DNA of 48,054 nt, from positions 1 to 48,054 of the forward strand of contig CAJXWR010000006.1 in the NCBI GenBank assembly GCA_913062675.1. Reading direction: 5' to 3'. Position 1 is the first letter of the stretch. Each line of letters opens with the position of its first letter. Made by a program: the position numbers and the translations under genes. A model generated the notes under the pieces. It was given only the letters and a program-made list of their open reading frames with translations, was not told the origin of the DNA and did not search any database. This document shows positions 8,206 to 16,790 of this stretch, piece after piece. The DNA is from an uncultured Trueperaceae bacterium (lineage in GTDB: Bacteria > Deinococcota > Deinococci > Deinococcales > Trueperaceae).

Positions 8206-8235
8206 ATCATAGAACTTGAGCGTGTTCATGTCAAG
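8206..8235 (-). promoter_or_regulatory. hsp20 promoter with HAIR-like HspR operator
   Basis: Read on the minus strand, TTGACA (8229-8234) and TATGAT (8206-8211) are separated by exactly 17 bp, a near-consensus housekeeping promoter. Over the -35 lies a 21-bp inverted repeat, 8215-8235, reading CTTGAGC-N7-TGTCAAG on the plus strand. The HspR-associated inverted repeat (HAIR) consensus is CTTGAGT-N7-ACTCAAG; arm length and spacing are identical and 11 of 14 arm bases match. HspR binding would block the -35. Confidence 0.8.
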
Positions 8236-8255
8236 TCTATTGAGGGGGGCTTGGC

Positions 8256-8963
8256 TTACGTGCCGTTGCCTCCCGACCCGTTCGGCATCGAGAAACCCGC
8301 GTGCCCCTCCGTCTGGTAGTACGCCTCGATCTCCTGCGCAAGCCCCTCCACGTCATCGACCAACTTGAACAACTGCAAGTCCTTCGGCGAAATCGTGCCC
8401 TCCCGCACGAGCGTGTCCTGCAACCACGCGAGCAACCCCTGCCAGTACTCCGCCCCCACCAGGTACACCGGGAACGGCTTGATCTTCATCGTCTGAATCA
8501 ACGTCAACGCCTCGAACAACTCGTCGATCGTCCCAAAGCCCCCAGGAAACACGATGAACGCGGTCGCGTACTTCACGAGCATCACCTTCCGCACGAAGAA
8601 GTACGTGAAGTTCAGCGAATCGGTCTGAAACCGGTTCGGCGCCTGCTCGTGCGGCAACGAGATGTTCAACCCGACCGACCGGCCCCCCGACTCGAAGGCA
8701 CCCCGGTTCGCCGCCTCCATGATCCCCGGCCCTCCACCCGTCAACACCGCGTAGCCTTCCGCGACCAAGTCGGCCGCAAGCCGCTGCGCGCCGTCATACG
8801 CGGCGGTCCCAGCCCGCAAGCGTGACGACCCGAAGATCGTCACCGCCTTCCCCACCTCGTTCATCTCCTCGAACCCCTGCACGAACTCGCCGAGGATCCG
8901 GAACATCCGCCAAGAATCCTCCGCGAGCGCATCGATGACGTACTGCTTCTCTCGTTCGGTCAT
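8256..8963 (-). CDS. LOG-family protein (TIGR00730 Rossmann fold; cytokinin riboside 5'-monophosphate phosphoribohydrolase-like)
   Basis: This 235-residue cytosolic protein has the motif G-G-G-x-G-x-M-E (GGGPGIMEAANRGAFESGGRSVGLNI) and the catalytic P-G-G-F-G-T-x-D-E motif near residue 151. These define the LOG/PpnN superfamily, often misnamed lysine decarboxylase. Characterised members split nucleoside 5'-monophosphates into base and ribose 5-phosphate. The D in PGGFGTIDE replaces the more common xxE spacing only slightly, so activity is plausible. The start at ATG 8963 is chosen because a TAGCAT box lies 5 nt upstream. The HAD phosphatase gene lies upstream on the same strand, 40 bp away. 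Confidence 0.85.
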   Translation of the reverse strand: MTEREKQYVIDALAEDSWRMFRILGEFVQGFEEMNEVGKAVTIFGSSRLRAGTAAYDGAQRLAADLVAEGYAVLTGGGPGIMEAANRGAFESGGRSVGLNISLPHEQAPNRFQTDSLNFTYFFVRKVMLVKYATAFIVFPGGFGTIDELFEALTLIQTMKIKPFPVYLVGAEYWQGLLAWLQDTLVREGTISPKDLQLFKLVDDVEGLAQEIEAYYQTEGHAGFSMPNGSGGNGT

Positions 8964-8968
8964 GCGCG

Positions 8969-8974
8969 ATGCTA
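8969..8974 (-). promoter_or_regulatory. Leaderless-type -10 box of the LOG-family gene
   Basis: On the minus strand TAGCAT lies 5 nt before the ATG at 8963. Confidence 0.4.
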
Positions 8975-9003
8975 CCAACCGCACCACCAACCGGCCGCCG
9001 CAA

Positions 9004-9651
9004 TTACTCCACGAGCGTCAAGAGCTGCCCCAGGTCATCCGCCAACACGTCCGGCTCGGCCGTCGCCAACGTCGCCGCGTCGTGCGTGCCCCAACTGACC
9101 CCATACGTCCGCAAGCCCGCCGCGCGACCCGCCTGCAGGTCGGTCACCGTATCCCCCACCATCCACTCCCCCACCGCACCCAGCGCTTCGAGCGCCACGT
9201 GAATCACGTCCGGTGCCGGCTTGTGCGCAAAGCCATCGGTCCCCTGCACGTGATCGATCTCCCCCGCCATGCCGAGCGCCTCCACCAGGCGACGCGCCAT
9301 GTCACTCCGCTTCGTCGTCGCCACCGCCGTCGACACGCCCAACGCACGCAAGGCGCGCAACGTCTCCACCGCACCCGGGAACGGCCGGGTTCGCTCGGTG
9401 AAGTGCAGCGGGTAGATCCGCCGGTACGCCGCCGACACCTCCCCCACCACCCGCACATCCTGCGTGAAGACCTCCGCCATCTCGTCGAGCGGACGACCAA
9501 TCAACGCCCGCACCTCGCCCTCCCCCGGGCGTGGCAACCCCGCCGCCACGCACGCCTCGCGGAAGGAAAAGACGATGTCGGGAAGACTGTCGATCAGGGT
9601 TCCATCGAGGTCGAACACCACCGCACGCCGCATACCCGCTCTCTGCTCCAT
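9004..9651 (-). CDS. HAD-superfamily hydrolase, phosphoglycolate phosphatase-like
   Basis: This 215-residue protein has all four HAD motifs: motif I VVFDLDGTLIDS (about 11-22), motif II in VATTKRSD (Thr near 116), motif III Lys in AHKPAPD (near 149), and motif IV GDTVTDLQAGRAAG (about 172-185). The helical cap between motifs I and II makes it subclass IA, like Gph. Likely substrates are phosphoglycolate or another small phosphomonoester, but the family is promiscuous. ATG 9651 is preferred over the inner ATG 9633 because a TAGCCT box lies 6 nt before it. mutS2 ends 24 bp upstream. Confidence 0.88.
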   Translation of the reverse strand: MEQRAGMRRAVVFDLDGTLIDSLPDIVFSFREACVAAGLPRPGEGEVRALIGRPLDEMAEVFTQDVRVVGEVSAAYRRIYPLHFTERTRPFPGAVETLRALRALGVSTAVATTKRSDMARRLVEALGMAGEIDHVQGTDGFAHKPAPDVIHVALEALGAVGEWMVGDTVTDLQAGRAAGLRTYGVSWGTHDAATLATAEPDVLADDLGQLLTLVE

Positions 9652-9657
9652 GGCTCG

Positions 9658-9663
9658 AGGCTA
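9658..9663 (-). promoter_or_regulatory. Leaderless-type -10 box of the HAD phosphatase gene
   Basis: On the minus strand TAGCCT lies 6 nt before the ATG at 9651. Confidence 0.4.
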
Positions 9664-9674
9664 CCCCGCCATCC

Positions 9675-12014
9675 TCACGGCACCTTCACGTGCGCGACGG
9701 TCACCCCATGCCCGCCCTCGTACGGCACGGCATCCTCGAAACGCTCCACACGCTTCTCCCGCTTCAGGTACTCGCGGATCGCATCCCGCAACGCACCCGT
9801 CCCCTTCCCGTGCAACACGCGAATCATCGGAACGCGAAGCGCCTGCGCCTCCAACACGAAATCGCGCACCTTCTCCACGGCGACCTCCGCCCGCTCGCCC
9901 CGCACGTTGATCTCCGCATCGAACCCCCCGACCGGCGCGACCGTCGACGCACCCCCACCCCCCTGACTGCGCTCTTCGGCCAGCCGCTCCACGTCCTCCA
10001 CCGCCACCTCCAGCTTCAACAAACCCAGTTGCACGAGCAGCGCGTCCCCCCGCACCTCCACGACACGCCCCTCCGCGTCGTACGACGGCACGCGCACCCG
10101 CACCCCGGGCCGCCAACCATCCTCGGCCTCACTCGCCACGGCCGGACGCTTGGGACGCGCCTTGCGCTGCGCCTCACTCCGCAACTTCCGGATCTCCTCG
10201 AGCGCCTGCGAACGACCCTCCCCCTCCCCCTGACGCGCCGTCTTCGTGAGCCGCGTGGCCCGCTGCAGCGTCTCCTGCAACTCCGCATCCGCCCGCGCCG
10301 CCGCCTCCGCCACGAGCGTCTCCTCACGCTCCCGCAGTCGCGCCAACTCGGTCTCGAGCGACGCTGCCTCACGCCGCGCCTCGTCCCGCGCCGCTTCCAC
10401 CTCCCTGAGCCGGACCGACAGTTGCTCCCGCTGACGCTCCAGCGTTTCGAGCAACCGCTCGAGACGCTCCCCTTCCGGTCCCAACAGGTCGCTCGCCCGG
10501 TCGAGCACCCCTTCCCCCAAACCCAACCGATGCGCGATGGACAAGGCGTAACTCCGCCCTGGTTGCCCCACCGTCAACTCGAACGTCGGAGCGAGCGCAT
10601 CGACGTCGAACCTCATCGACGCGTTCCGCACCCCCGCCGCCTCCGATGCGAACACCTTCAGCGGCGCCAGGTGCGTCGTCACCAAACCCCGCGCACCCGT
10701 CGCCAACACCTGCTCGAGGATCGCCTGCGACAAGGCCGCCCCCTCATCCGGATCGGTGCCCGACCCCAACTCGTCGATCAACACGAGCGTCGCCTCGTCC
10801 GCCTCACGCACGATTCGATTCAAATTCACCAGGTGGCCCGCATACGTCGACAACGACGCCTCGATCGACTGCTCGTCACCAATGTCCGCCAGCACCGACG
10901 TGAACCACGGCAACCCAGGCGCATCCCCCGGCCGGCCCGCCGCCACCGGCACGCCGCTCTGCGCCATCAACACTGCCAAGCCCAGCGTCTTCAGCAGCAC
11001 CGTCTTTCCCCCCGCGTTCGGACCCGTCACGATCAACAAGCGATGCTGCGCATCGAGCGACAGGTCGTTCGCCACGCACGCCTCGACGAGCGGATGCCGC
11101 GCCGCTGGCAGGTGCACGCTGCCCGCCTCATCCTCCTCCTCCGCCTCGCGCCACACCGCCCGCATCAACCCCCAGTCCTCCGCAAGGCGAGCGGTCGACG
11201 AGGCGAGATCGAACGCCGCCACCACCTCGAACGTCACGCTCAACTCGGGATGCGCCGCGATGCGGGAGGCGAGCTCGAGCAGAATGCGGCGCACCTCGTC
11301 GCGCTCCTCGAACTCGAGGAGCGCCAGTTCGTTGTTCATCGCCACCACCGCTTGCGGCTCGATGAACACCGTCCGTCCTGAATCGCTACTGTCGATCGCG
11401 ATTCCCGGCACCTTCGACTGCGCCTCCGCCCGGATCGACAACACGTACCGCTCCCGCCGCAACGTCACGATGGGATCCTGCACCGCCTCCGAATACTGCT
11501 CCAGCAACACCTGCATCCGCTCCCGAATGCGGCCCCGCAGAGGCCTCAGGCGACGGCGAATCTCCCGCAGTTTCGGTGTCGCATCGTCGCGCACCTCGCC
11601 GTCCCCATCGAGCTGCTCGCGCACCACGCGCAGCCAGCCCTCGAAACTCCCCATGCGCTCGGCAAGGGCCAGCAACGAAGGTTCGTCCCGCTCGGCGACC
11701 GCCCTCCGCAACCGTTCACAACCATCGAGCGTATAAGCGATGGACAGGATCTCGCGCCCCTCGAGCAGCCGATCGTTGCGGGCCGCATCGAGCAGCCCCC
11801 GCACGTCCTCGATCCCCCCGAGCGGGACTTCACCCGACGCGCGGATGGCGTCCACGCGGTCCAGCCGCAACGCGGCATCCTCGCGCCGAGCGAAAGGCGC
11901 AAGCGCCTCCGCCGCCTCCACCCCAAACCGGGTTGCCGCGCGTTCCGCAAGCGCGTCCCGAACCCGAGGAAACGCCAGGTTCGCGAGCAACGCCTCGTCG
12001 AACGCCGCGTTCAC
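9675..12014 (-). CDS. mutS2: MutS2 ATPase/nuclease
   Basis: This 779-residue protein lacks the mismatch-recognition domain of MutS1. It has a core and clamp region, then the MutS ATPase with Walker A TGPNAGGKT (330-338), Walker B LVLIDELGSGTDPDEG (about 410) and VTTHLAPLK. A long coiled coil rich in Glu, Arg and Ala (about 510-620), a KOW-like segment and a C-terminal Smr domain (about 700-779, with INVRGERAEVA and RVLHGKGTGALR) follow. MutS2 suppresses homologous recombination in several bacteria; in Bacillus it rescues collided ribosomes through the same Smr module. The GTG start overlaps the pta stop by 4 nt (GTGA), implying translational coupling. Confidence 0.95.
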   Translation of the reverse strand: MNAAFDEALLANLAFPRVRDALAERAATRFGVEAAEALAPFARREDAALRLDRVDAIRASGEVPLGGIEDVRGLLDAARNDRLLEGREILSIAYTLDGCERLRRAVAERDEPSLLALAERMGSFEGWLRVVREQLDGDGEVRDDATPKLREIRRRLRPLRGRIRERMQVLLEQYSEAVQDPIVTLRRERYVLSIRAEAQSKVPGIAIDSSDSGRTVFIEPQAVVAMNNELALLEFEERDEVRRILLELASRIAAHPELSVTFEVVAAFDLASSTARLAEDWGLMRAVWREAEEEDEAGSVHLPAARHPLVEACVANDLSLDAQHRLLIVTGPNAGGKTVLLKTLGLAVLMAQSGVPVAAGRPGDAPGLPWFTSVLADIGDEQSIEASLSTYAGHLVNLNRIVREADEATLVLIDELGSGTDPDEGAALSQAILEQVLATGARGLVTTHLAPLKVFASEAAGVRNASMRFDVDALAPTFELTVGQPGRSYALSIAHRLGLGEGVLDRASDLLGPEGERLERLLETLERQREQLSVRLREVEAARDEARREAASLETELARLREREETLVAEAAARADAELQETLQRATRLTKTARQGEGEGRSQALEEIRKLRSEAQRKARPKRPAVASEAEDGWRPGVRVRVPSYDAEGRVVEVRGDALLVQLGLLKLEVAVEDVERLAEERSQGGGGASTVAPVGGFDAEINVRGERAEVAVEKVRDFVLEAQALRVPMIRVLHGKGTGALRDAIREYLKREKRVERFEDAVPYEGGHGVTVAHVKVP

Positions 12015-14170
12015 CCCCGCGCCTCCCGGTCCTCCATCTGCTGCGCCTGAATCGCGGTCAACGCGATCGTGTACACGATGTCCTCCACCAACGCGCCGCG
12101 CGACAAGTCGTTCACGGGACGCCGCAAGCCTTGCAACATCGGGCCAATCGACACCACGCCCGCACTCCGCTGCACCGCCTTGTACGTCGTGTTGCCGGTG
12201 TTCAAGTCCGGGAAGATCAGCACGGTCGCGCGACCCGCCACGGGACTCTCCGGCGCCTTCGCCTCGGCCACCGACGCAACCGACGCCGCGTCGTACTGCA
12301 ACGGTCCATCCACCACCAGGTCGGGACGCGACGACTGCACGAGCGAGGTGGCTTCACGCACCTTGTCCACGTCACTCCCCGCCCCCGACGCGCCGGTCGA
12401 GTAGCTCAACATCGCCACGCGCGGTTCGATACCGAAGTACCGCGCCGAATCGGCCGATTGCACCGCGATGTCCGCCAACTCCTCGGCGTTCGGGTCGGGA
12501 TTGATGGCGCAATCGCCGTAGACCAGCACCTGGCTTGGAAGGCACATGAAGAAGATGCTGCTCACCAACTTCGCGTCCTCGCGGGTTCGAATCAACTGCA
12601 TTGCGGGCCGCACCGTGTTCGCCGTCGTGTGCACCGCGCCCGACACGAGACCGTCCACCTCACCCTGCGCCAGCATCATCGTTCCGAGCACGACGTCGTC
12701 GAGCAGTTGCTCGCGTGCGATGGGCGCGGTGAGTCCCTTGTGCGCGCGCAGTGCCACCATCGGCTCGACGTACCGCTCCCTGCGGTGCGTGGTGGGCTCG
12801 AGCACCTCAAGCCCCTCGGGAACCTCCAGGCCCAAGAGGGACGCCACGCGCTCGACCTCGTCAGGCTTGGCGATGAGGACGGGATGCGCAATGCCGCGCT
12901 GCAACACGGTGATGGCCGCCTGCACCGTGCGCGGTTCGGCCCCCTCGGGCAGCACGATGCGTTTCCCCGCAGCGCGCGCCCGCGTCACCAAGCGGTGCAT
13001 GAACGCCGGTGGGGAGAGACGCGGCTCACGGTCGGTCGCGATGCGCGCGCGCAGCACCTCCACGTCGAGGTGGGAAGCGACGGCGTCCATCACTCGCTCG
13101 ATGCGTGCAACGTCATCGGCAGGCACCTCGAGGTCGATGCCCGCCGCCCGCGCTGCCGAAACGTAACTGTCCTCCTCGACGAGGAGGACGGGGAGCGAGC
13201 CCTCGAGCGGATCGCGGCACAGCGCCAGCACCGCTTCGTGGGGCTCGATGCCGCCTGTCAACACCAGGCCGGCCAGCGGCACCCCATTTCGCGCCGCGAG
13301 GGACACCGCAAGGATGATGTCGTCCCGGTCGCCCGGCGTGATGATCAACGCACCGGGTCGCAAACGATGCGTCATGTTCGCAATCGTGCGCGCCACGACC
13401 GCGACGTCGGTGACGCGCCTCCGGTCCATCTCCCCCTCGTTGAGGATGCGCGCATCGAGCTGCCGCGCCACGTCCAGCACCCGGGGAGACACCAGCGACG
13501 GGTCCCACGGCACGGCGCCCAGCAACGCGAACGTGTCGGTCACTACCGGCATGCGTCGCGCAAGTTCCTCGACGCCGAGGCTCGGCACGTCCCGACGCTG
13601 CATCGCGAGCGCCGCGGTTTGTCCCTCCTCGGGGGCGCCCAGCTTGTTGACGATCACGCCGAGGAGGCGCGCGTCTCTCGGTCCACCGAACGCATGCGCA
13701 ATCGACTCCGCCCGCTCACTGAACGCCTCGGGTTCCAGCGCGCCGAGCGATCCGACGAGCACGACCTCCGCATCGAGCGCCGTGGCGACGTGCTCGTTCA
13801 GCGTGTCGAGCTCCGGGTGGTCCGCCGTGGCGATGAGACCCTCGACGATGAGGACGTCCACCTCGCTCCCCTCGAGGTGCTCCTGTGCACGGCCCACGAT
13901 CTCCTCGAGCAACTGCGCATCGTTCCCCCCAGCCAAGGCGCGTTCTGCATGCAGCCAATCGAACGGTTCGATGGGTTTGATGTCGCTCGTGGAGGAAACG
14001 AAGAAGGTGGAGCGCTCCGGACCTTCGTCGTGCCCGGGTTGCCGAACCGGCTTGTAGAACGCGACCCGGAGTCCCGTCCGGTCGAGCGCGCGAACGAGAC
14101 CCATGGCCACCGTCGTGAGTCCCGAACCGGGTCCGACGGGCGCGAGGAAGAACACGTGGGTGGAAGCCAT
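12011..14170 (-). CDS. pta: Phosphate acetyltransferase, long form with DRTGG domain
   Basis: The 719-residue product converts acetyl-CoA and phosphate to acetyl phosphate and CoA, the first step of acetate overflow when paired with AckA. The length matches E. coli Pta (714). The N-terminal part is a P-loop-like BioD domain (MASTHVFFLAPVGPGSGLTTVAMGLVRAL), then a DRTGG domain (about 220-340), then the catalytic PTA/PTB domain from about 390. The last contains IVLPEGAEPRTVQAA, SGAVHTTANTVRPAMQLI and LIFPDLNTGNTTYKAVQR. ATG 14170 is selected by homology and a TAGGCT box 5 nt upstream. No ackA is nearby. The downstream mutS2 overlaps its stop. Confidence 0.95.
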   Translation of the reverse strand: MASTHVFFLAPVGPGSGLTTVAMGLVRALDRTGLRVAFYKPVRQPGHDEGPERSTFFVSSTSDIKPIEPFDWLHAERALAGGNDAQLLEEIVGRAQEHLEGSEVDVLIVEGLIATADHPELDTLNEHVATALDAEVVLVGSLGALEPEAFSERAESIAHAFGGPRDARLLGVIVNKLGAPEEGQTAALAMQRRDVPSLGVEELARRMPVVTDTFALLGAVPWDPSLVSPRVLDVARQLDARILNEGEMDRRRVTDVAVVARTIANMTHRLRPGALIITPGDRDDIILAVSLAARNGVPLAGLVLTGGIEPHEAVLALCRDPLEGSLPVLLVEEDSYVSAARAAGIDLEVPADDVARIERVMDAVASHLDVEVLRARIATDREPRLSPPAFMHRLVTRARAAGKRIVLPEGAEPRTVQAAITVLQRGIAHPVLIAKPDEVERVASLLGLEVPEGLEVLEPTTHRRERYVEPMVALRAHKGLTAPIAREQLLDDVVLGTMMLAQGEVDGLVSGAVHTTANTVRPAMQLIRTREDAKLVSSIFFMCLPSQVLVYGDCAINPDPNAEELADIAVQSADSARYFGIEPRVAMLSYSTGASGAGSDVDKVREATSLVQSSRPDLVVDGPLQYDAASVASVAEAKAPESPVAGRATVLIFPDLNTGNTTYKAVQRSAGVVSIGPMLQGLRRPVNDLSRGALVEDIVYTIALTAIQAQQMEDREARG

Positions 14171-14175
14171 GCCCG

Positions 14176-14181
14176 AGCCTA
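14176..14181 (-). promoter_or_regulatory. Leaderless-type -10 box of pta
   Basis: On the minus strand TAGGCT lies 5 nt before the ATG at 14170. Confidence 0.45.
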
Positions 14182-14221
14182 TCGCTTCCCGCTCGCCACG
14201 TCGCGTGTCGTGCGTCATGGG

Positions 14222-14227
14222 TATGGT
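14222..14227 (+). promoter_or_regulatory. Leaderless-type -10 box of the MFS gene
   Basis: TATGGT lies 6 nt before the GTG at 14234. Confidence 0.45.
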
Positions 14228-14233
14228 GACGCG

Positions 14234-15505
14234 GTGAGTCGAGAGGAATCGCAACCCCCCGCCACCGGTTGGCGTCAGGTGCTCGTCGTCCTGTTCATGG
14301 CGCAACTCCTCACCGCGATGGGGTTCAGCTCGATCTTCCCGTTCCTCCCCAACTACGTCAACGACCTCGGCAGCGCCTGGAACCTCGACCTGGTGTTCCT
14401 GGCCGGGGCGGTGTACAGCGGCCAGGCGATCACGATGATGATCGCCTCCCCCATTTGGGGCGCCGTGTCGGACCGGTTCGGCCGCAAGCTCATGGTGCAA
14501 CGCGCCATGTGGGGCGGCGCAATCCTGATCTTCGCCATGGCGTTCGTGCGCAACGCCGAGGAACTCGTCTTGCTGCGGGCCGTACAGGGAGCCGTGACGG
14601 GCGTGATCAGCGCCAACAATGCCCTCATCGCCTCGGTGACGCCACGCGAGCGCTCCGGTTTCGCCCTGGGCACGCTCCAGACGGCCCTCACGAGCGGCGT
14701 GGCGCTCGGCCCGGTCGTGGGCGGCCTGCTCGCCGATGCCTACGGGTACCGCGTGGCGCACGTGATTACCGGCATCCTGCTCGCCGTGGGGGGCGTCATC
14801 GTGCACTTTGGGATTCAGGAACGGTTCGAACGACCCAACACCATGCGGAAGTTCCGCGGCTTCTTCTCCGACTGGGGTCACATCCTCGGGGCGCCCGGCG
14901 TCCGCATCACCTTCGCCGCCCGCTTCTTCGCCTGGCTTGCCCGCGGCGTGCTCGTCCCCATCCTGCCGTTGTTCATTCCCATCCTCCTCGCCGGCAGTGG
15001 GCGCACCGCCACGTTCACGGGCCTCGTCATTGGAATCGCTGCAGCCACGAGCACCGTCTCCGCGTTGATTCTCGGCAACCTTGGCGACCGCATCGGCTAC
15101 CGTCGCGTGCTCGTCGTGTCCGCGGCCGCCTCCGCGGTGTTCTACCTGCCCATGGCGTTCGTGACGAGCGGCACGCAACTGTTGATCCTCAACGGTTTGG
15201 CCGGCATCGCGATTGGCGGCGTCCTGCCGTCGCTGTCCGCCATCTTGAACGTCGCGACGTCGAGTTCGGAGGTGGGGTCCGCCTTCGGGCTCGACAATGC
15301 CGTGGTGGCTGCGAGCCGCGCCGTGGCGCCCCTGGTGGGGGTGGGTCTCGCGACGCTGCTCGGGGGTGGCGACGTGGGTTACCGCGCCGTCTTCCTGAGC
15401 GCATCGGCAATGTTCCTCGCCACGATGCTGCTCGGCACGCGGGTGCCCACGGTGCGCGAGATGCGCGCCACGCAAGAAACGCGAAGCGAAGCGCGTGCCT
15501 CCTGA
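14234..15505 (+). CDS. MFS transporter (drug:H+ antiporter-like, 12 TM)
   Basis: This 423-residue permease has about twelve membrane segments. The MFS motif A is visible as GAVSDRFGRKLMVQRAM in the loop between helices 2 and 3 (about residues 74-90), with a second-half version GNLGDRIGYRRVLVV near 280. An A-L-T-S-G-V-A-L-G-P-V-V-G-G segment resembles motif C of antiporters, suggesting export of a drug or metabolite. The GTG start is supported by a TATGGT box 6 nt upstream. A huge open frame runs through this locus from 11576, but only this part has protein-like composition. The gene is followed after 24 bp by the -10 box of the thiamine locus. Confidence 0.88.
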   Translation: MSREESQPPATGWRQVLVVLFMAQLLTAMGFSSIFPFLPNYVNDLGSAWNLDLVFLAGAVYSGQAITMMIASPIWGAVSDRFGRKLMVQRAMWGGAILIFAMAFVRNAEELVLLRAVQGAVTGVISANNALIASVTPRERSGFALGTLQTALTSGVALGPVVGGLLADAYGYRVAHVITGILLAVGGVIVHFGIQERFERPNTMRKFRGFFSDWGHILGAPGVRITFAARFFAWLARGVLVPILPLFIPILLAGSGRTATFTGLVIGIAAATSTVSALILGNLGDRIGYRRVLVVSAAASAVFYLPMAFVTSGTQLLILNGLAGIAIGGVLPSLSAILNVATSSSEVGSAFGLDNAVVAASRAVAPLVGVGLATLLGGGDVGYRAVFLSASAMFLATMLLGTRVPTVREMRATQETRSEARAS

Positions 15506-15529
15506 ACGCATCCCATCGTGACGAAACGG

Positions 15530-15535
15530 TATGCT
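15530..15535 (+). promoter_or_regulatory. -10 box of the TPP-riboswitch transcript
   Basis: TATGCT lies 7 nt before the first base of the riboswitch P1 stem, so transcription should begin almost exactly at the aptamer. A matching -35 is not obvious. Confidence 0.5.
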
Positions 15536-15541
15536 TTCCCC

Positions 15542-15623
15542 GTCGCCAGGGGTGCCCGCCACGCGGGCTGAGAACACACCCTCGGAACCTGACGCCGTTC
15601 GCACGGCCGTAGGAAGCGTGACC
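15542..15623 (+). ncRNA. TPP riboswitch (THI element) of thiB
   Basis: The conserved THI-box blocks occur in order with normal spacing. AGGGGTGCC is at 15548-15556, GGCTGAGA is at about 15566-15573, then an ACCCTCGGAACCTGA block ends at 15592, followed by the variable P4/P5 arm and the closing GTAGGAAGCG. Flanking GTCGC and GCGTGAC can close P1 with a bulge. Thiamine pyrophosphate binding should repress the downstream thiamine-binding protein gene. Confidence 0.95.
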
Positions 15624-15632
15624 CGCACGAAC

Positions 15633-15656
15633 CCCTTCCCTGGTGACCTGGAAGGG
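15633..15656 (+). promoter_or_regulatory. Shine-Dalgarno-sequestering hairpin downstream of the TPP aptamer
   Basis: CCCTTCC (15633-15639) can pair with GGAAGGG (15650-15656), the ribosome binding site 7 nt before the thiB ATG. The GGAAG in the aptamer's closing strand (15612-15616) can instead pair with CTTCC (15635-15639). That gives a simple switch: the unliganded aptamer strand frees the ribosome site, and TPP binding lets the hairpin form. There is no U-tract, so control is probably translational. Confidence 0.6.
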
Positions 15657-15663
15657 AGACACC

Positions 15664-16773
15664 ATGAACCACCCCCAACCCACCCGCTCGACCGTGAAGG
15701 CGCAACGCGTCCTTCCTCCCCTCATTGCCGCATGGAGCGTCACCATCGCCCTGCTGCTGGGCGTCACGTTCGCCCAATCGGTGACGCTCGTGACGCACGA
15801 CTCGTTCACCCTGCCCGAGGCGCTCGTCGAGGCGTTCGAACGCGACACCGGCATCGACCTGCGGTTCTTGTCGGGCGGAGATGCGGGCGAGCTCGTCAAC
15901 CGCGCCGTCCTCACGGCGAATCGCCCGATTGCCGACGCCTTGTTCGGTATCGACGATGCCCTGATTGCGCGTGAGGGTGCACGCAACCTGTTCATCGACC
16001 ACGAGGCGGCCGGCATCGATGCGGTGCCGGACGCGCTGCGCTTCGCCGGCAGCACGCTCACGCCCATCACGGTGGGGTACGTGACGCTGAACCTGGATCT
16101 TGCCGCCTTGGAGGCGCGCGGCCTCGAGGAACCTCGTGACCTCGCCGACCTGACCGACCCGGCGTACGAGGGCACGCTCGTGGTGACCGACCCCGCTACG
16201 TCGAGTCCGGGTCTGGCGTTCCTGCTCACCACGATCGCGCGGTTCGGTGAGGGGGGCGACTTCGACTGGCTGGACTTCTGGGCTGGCCTGCGCGACAACG
16301 ACGTGCGGGTGACCGCCGGCTGGAGCGACGCGTACTACACCGCCTTCACGCGCTATGGCGGGGACCGGCCGATCGTCCTGTCGTACGCGACGAGTCCCGC
16401 TGCGGAGGTCATGTTCGCCGAGCAGCCGCTCGACGAGGCACCGACGAAGAGTCTTCACTGCGACCAGTGCGCATGGCGGCAGATCGAGGCGGCAGGCGTG
16501 CTGCGTGGCGCTGGCGACGAAGCGGCGGCACGGCAGGTGGTGGACTTCCTCCTCTCACCCGCGGTGCAAACGGCCGTGCCCGAGGCGATGTTCGTCTACC
16601 CCGCCCGAACCGACGTTGCGCTTCCCGAGGCGTTCGATGCCTTTGGGCGCGCCCCGACGGGGAGCGCCATCGCGACGCTCGATGCCGAGCGGATCGAGGC
16701 GAACCAGGCGCGGTGGTTGGAGCAGTGGACGCTCGTCATGCGGCAGGGGCGCAGCCCAGACGAGGTGCGCTGA
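15664..16773 (+). CDS. thiB: Thiamine ABC transporter substrate-binding protein
   Basis: This 369-residue periplasmic protein has a signal peptide of about 40 residues ending LLLGVTFAQS. The mature part begins TLVTHDSFTLPEALVEAFERDTGIDLRFLSGGDAGELVNRAVL, the typical ThiB/TbpA N-lobe. A C-terminal W-R-Q-I-E-A-A-G-V-L-R-G-A-G stretch is also characteristic. It delivers thiamine or its phosphates to ThiPQ. The ATG at 15664 is chosen because it lies 7 nt after the GGAAGGG site controlled by the riboswitch; an in-frame GTG at 15643 lies inside the sequestering hairpin. thiP and thiQ are not adjacent: an inverted permease gene separates them. Confidence 0.93.
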   Translation: MNHPQPTRSTVKAQRVLPPLIAAWSVTIALLLGVTFAQSVTLVTHDSFTLPEALVEAFERDTGIDLRFLSGGDAGELVNRAVLTANRPIADALFGIDDALIAREGARNLFIDHEAAGIDAVPDALRFAGSTLTPITVGYVTLNLDLAALEARGLEEPRDLADLTDPAYEGTLVVTDPATSSPGLAFLLTTIARFGEGGDFDWLDFWAGLRDNDVRVTAGWSDAYYTAFTRYGGDRPIVLSYATSPAAEVMFAEQPLDEAPTKSLHCDQCAWRQIEAAGVLRGAGDEAAARQVVDFLLSPAVQTAVPEAMFVYPARTDVALPEAFDAFGRAPTGSAIATLDAERIEANQARWLEQWTLVMRQGRSPDEVR

Positions 16774-16790
16774 CGTCCGCAATCGCTTCC

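Noticed and set aside
14171-14218. Upstream in-frame ATG (14218) as the pta start
   Set aside because: The added residues are not part of the family, they would overlap the divergent MFS promoter, and the -10 box fits ATG 14170.
11576-15505. A plus-strand open frame of 1309 codons covering the region opposite pta
   Set aside because: Only the last 423 codons (from 14234) look like protein, the MFS transporter. The rest is Arg/His/Pro-rich antisense of pta and part of mutS2, a known artefact of GC-rich genes.
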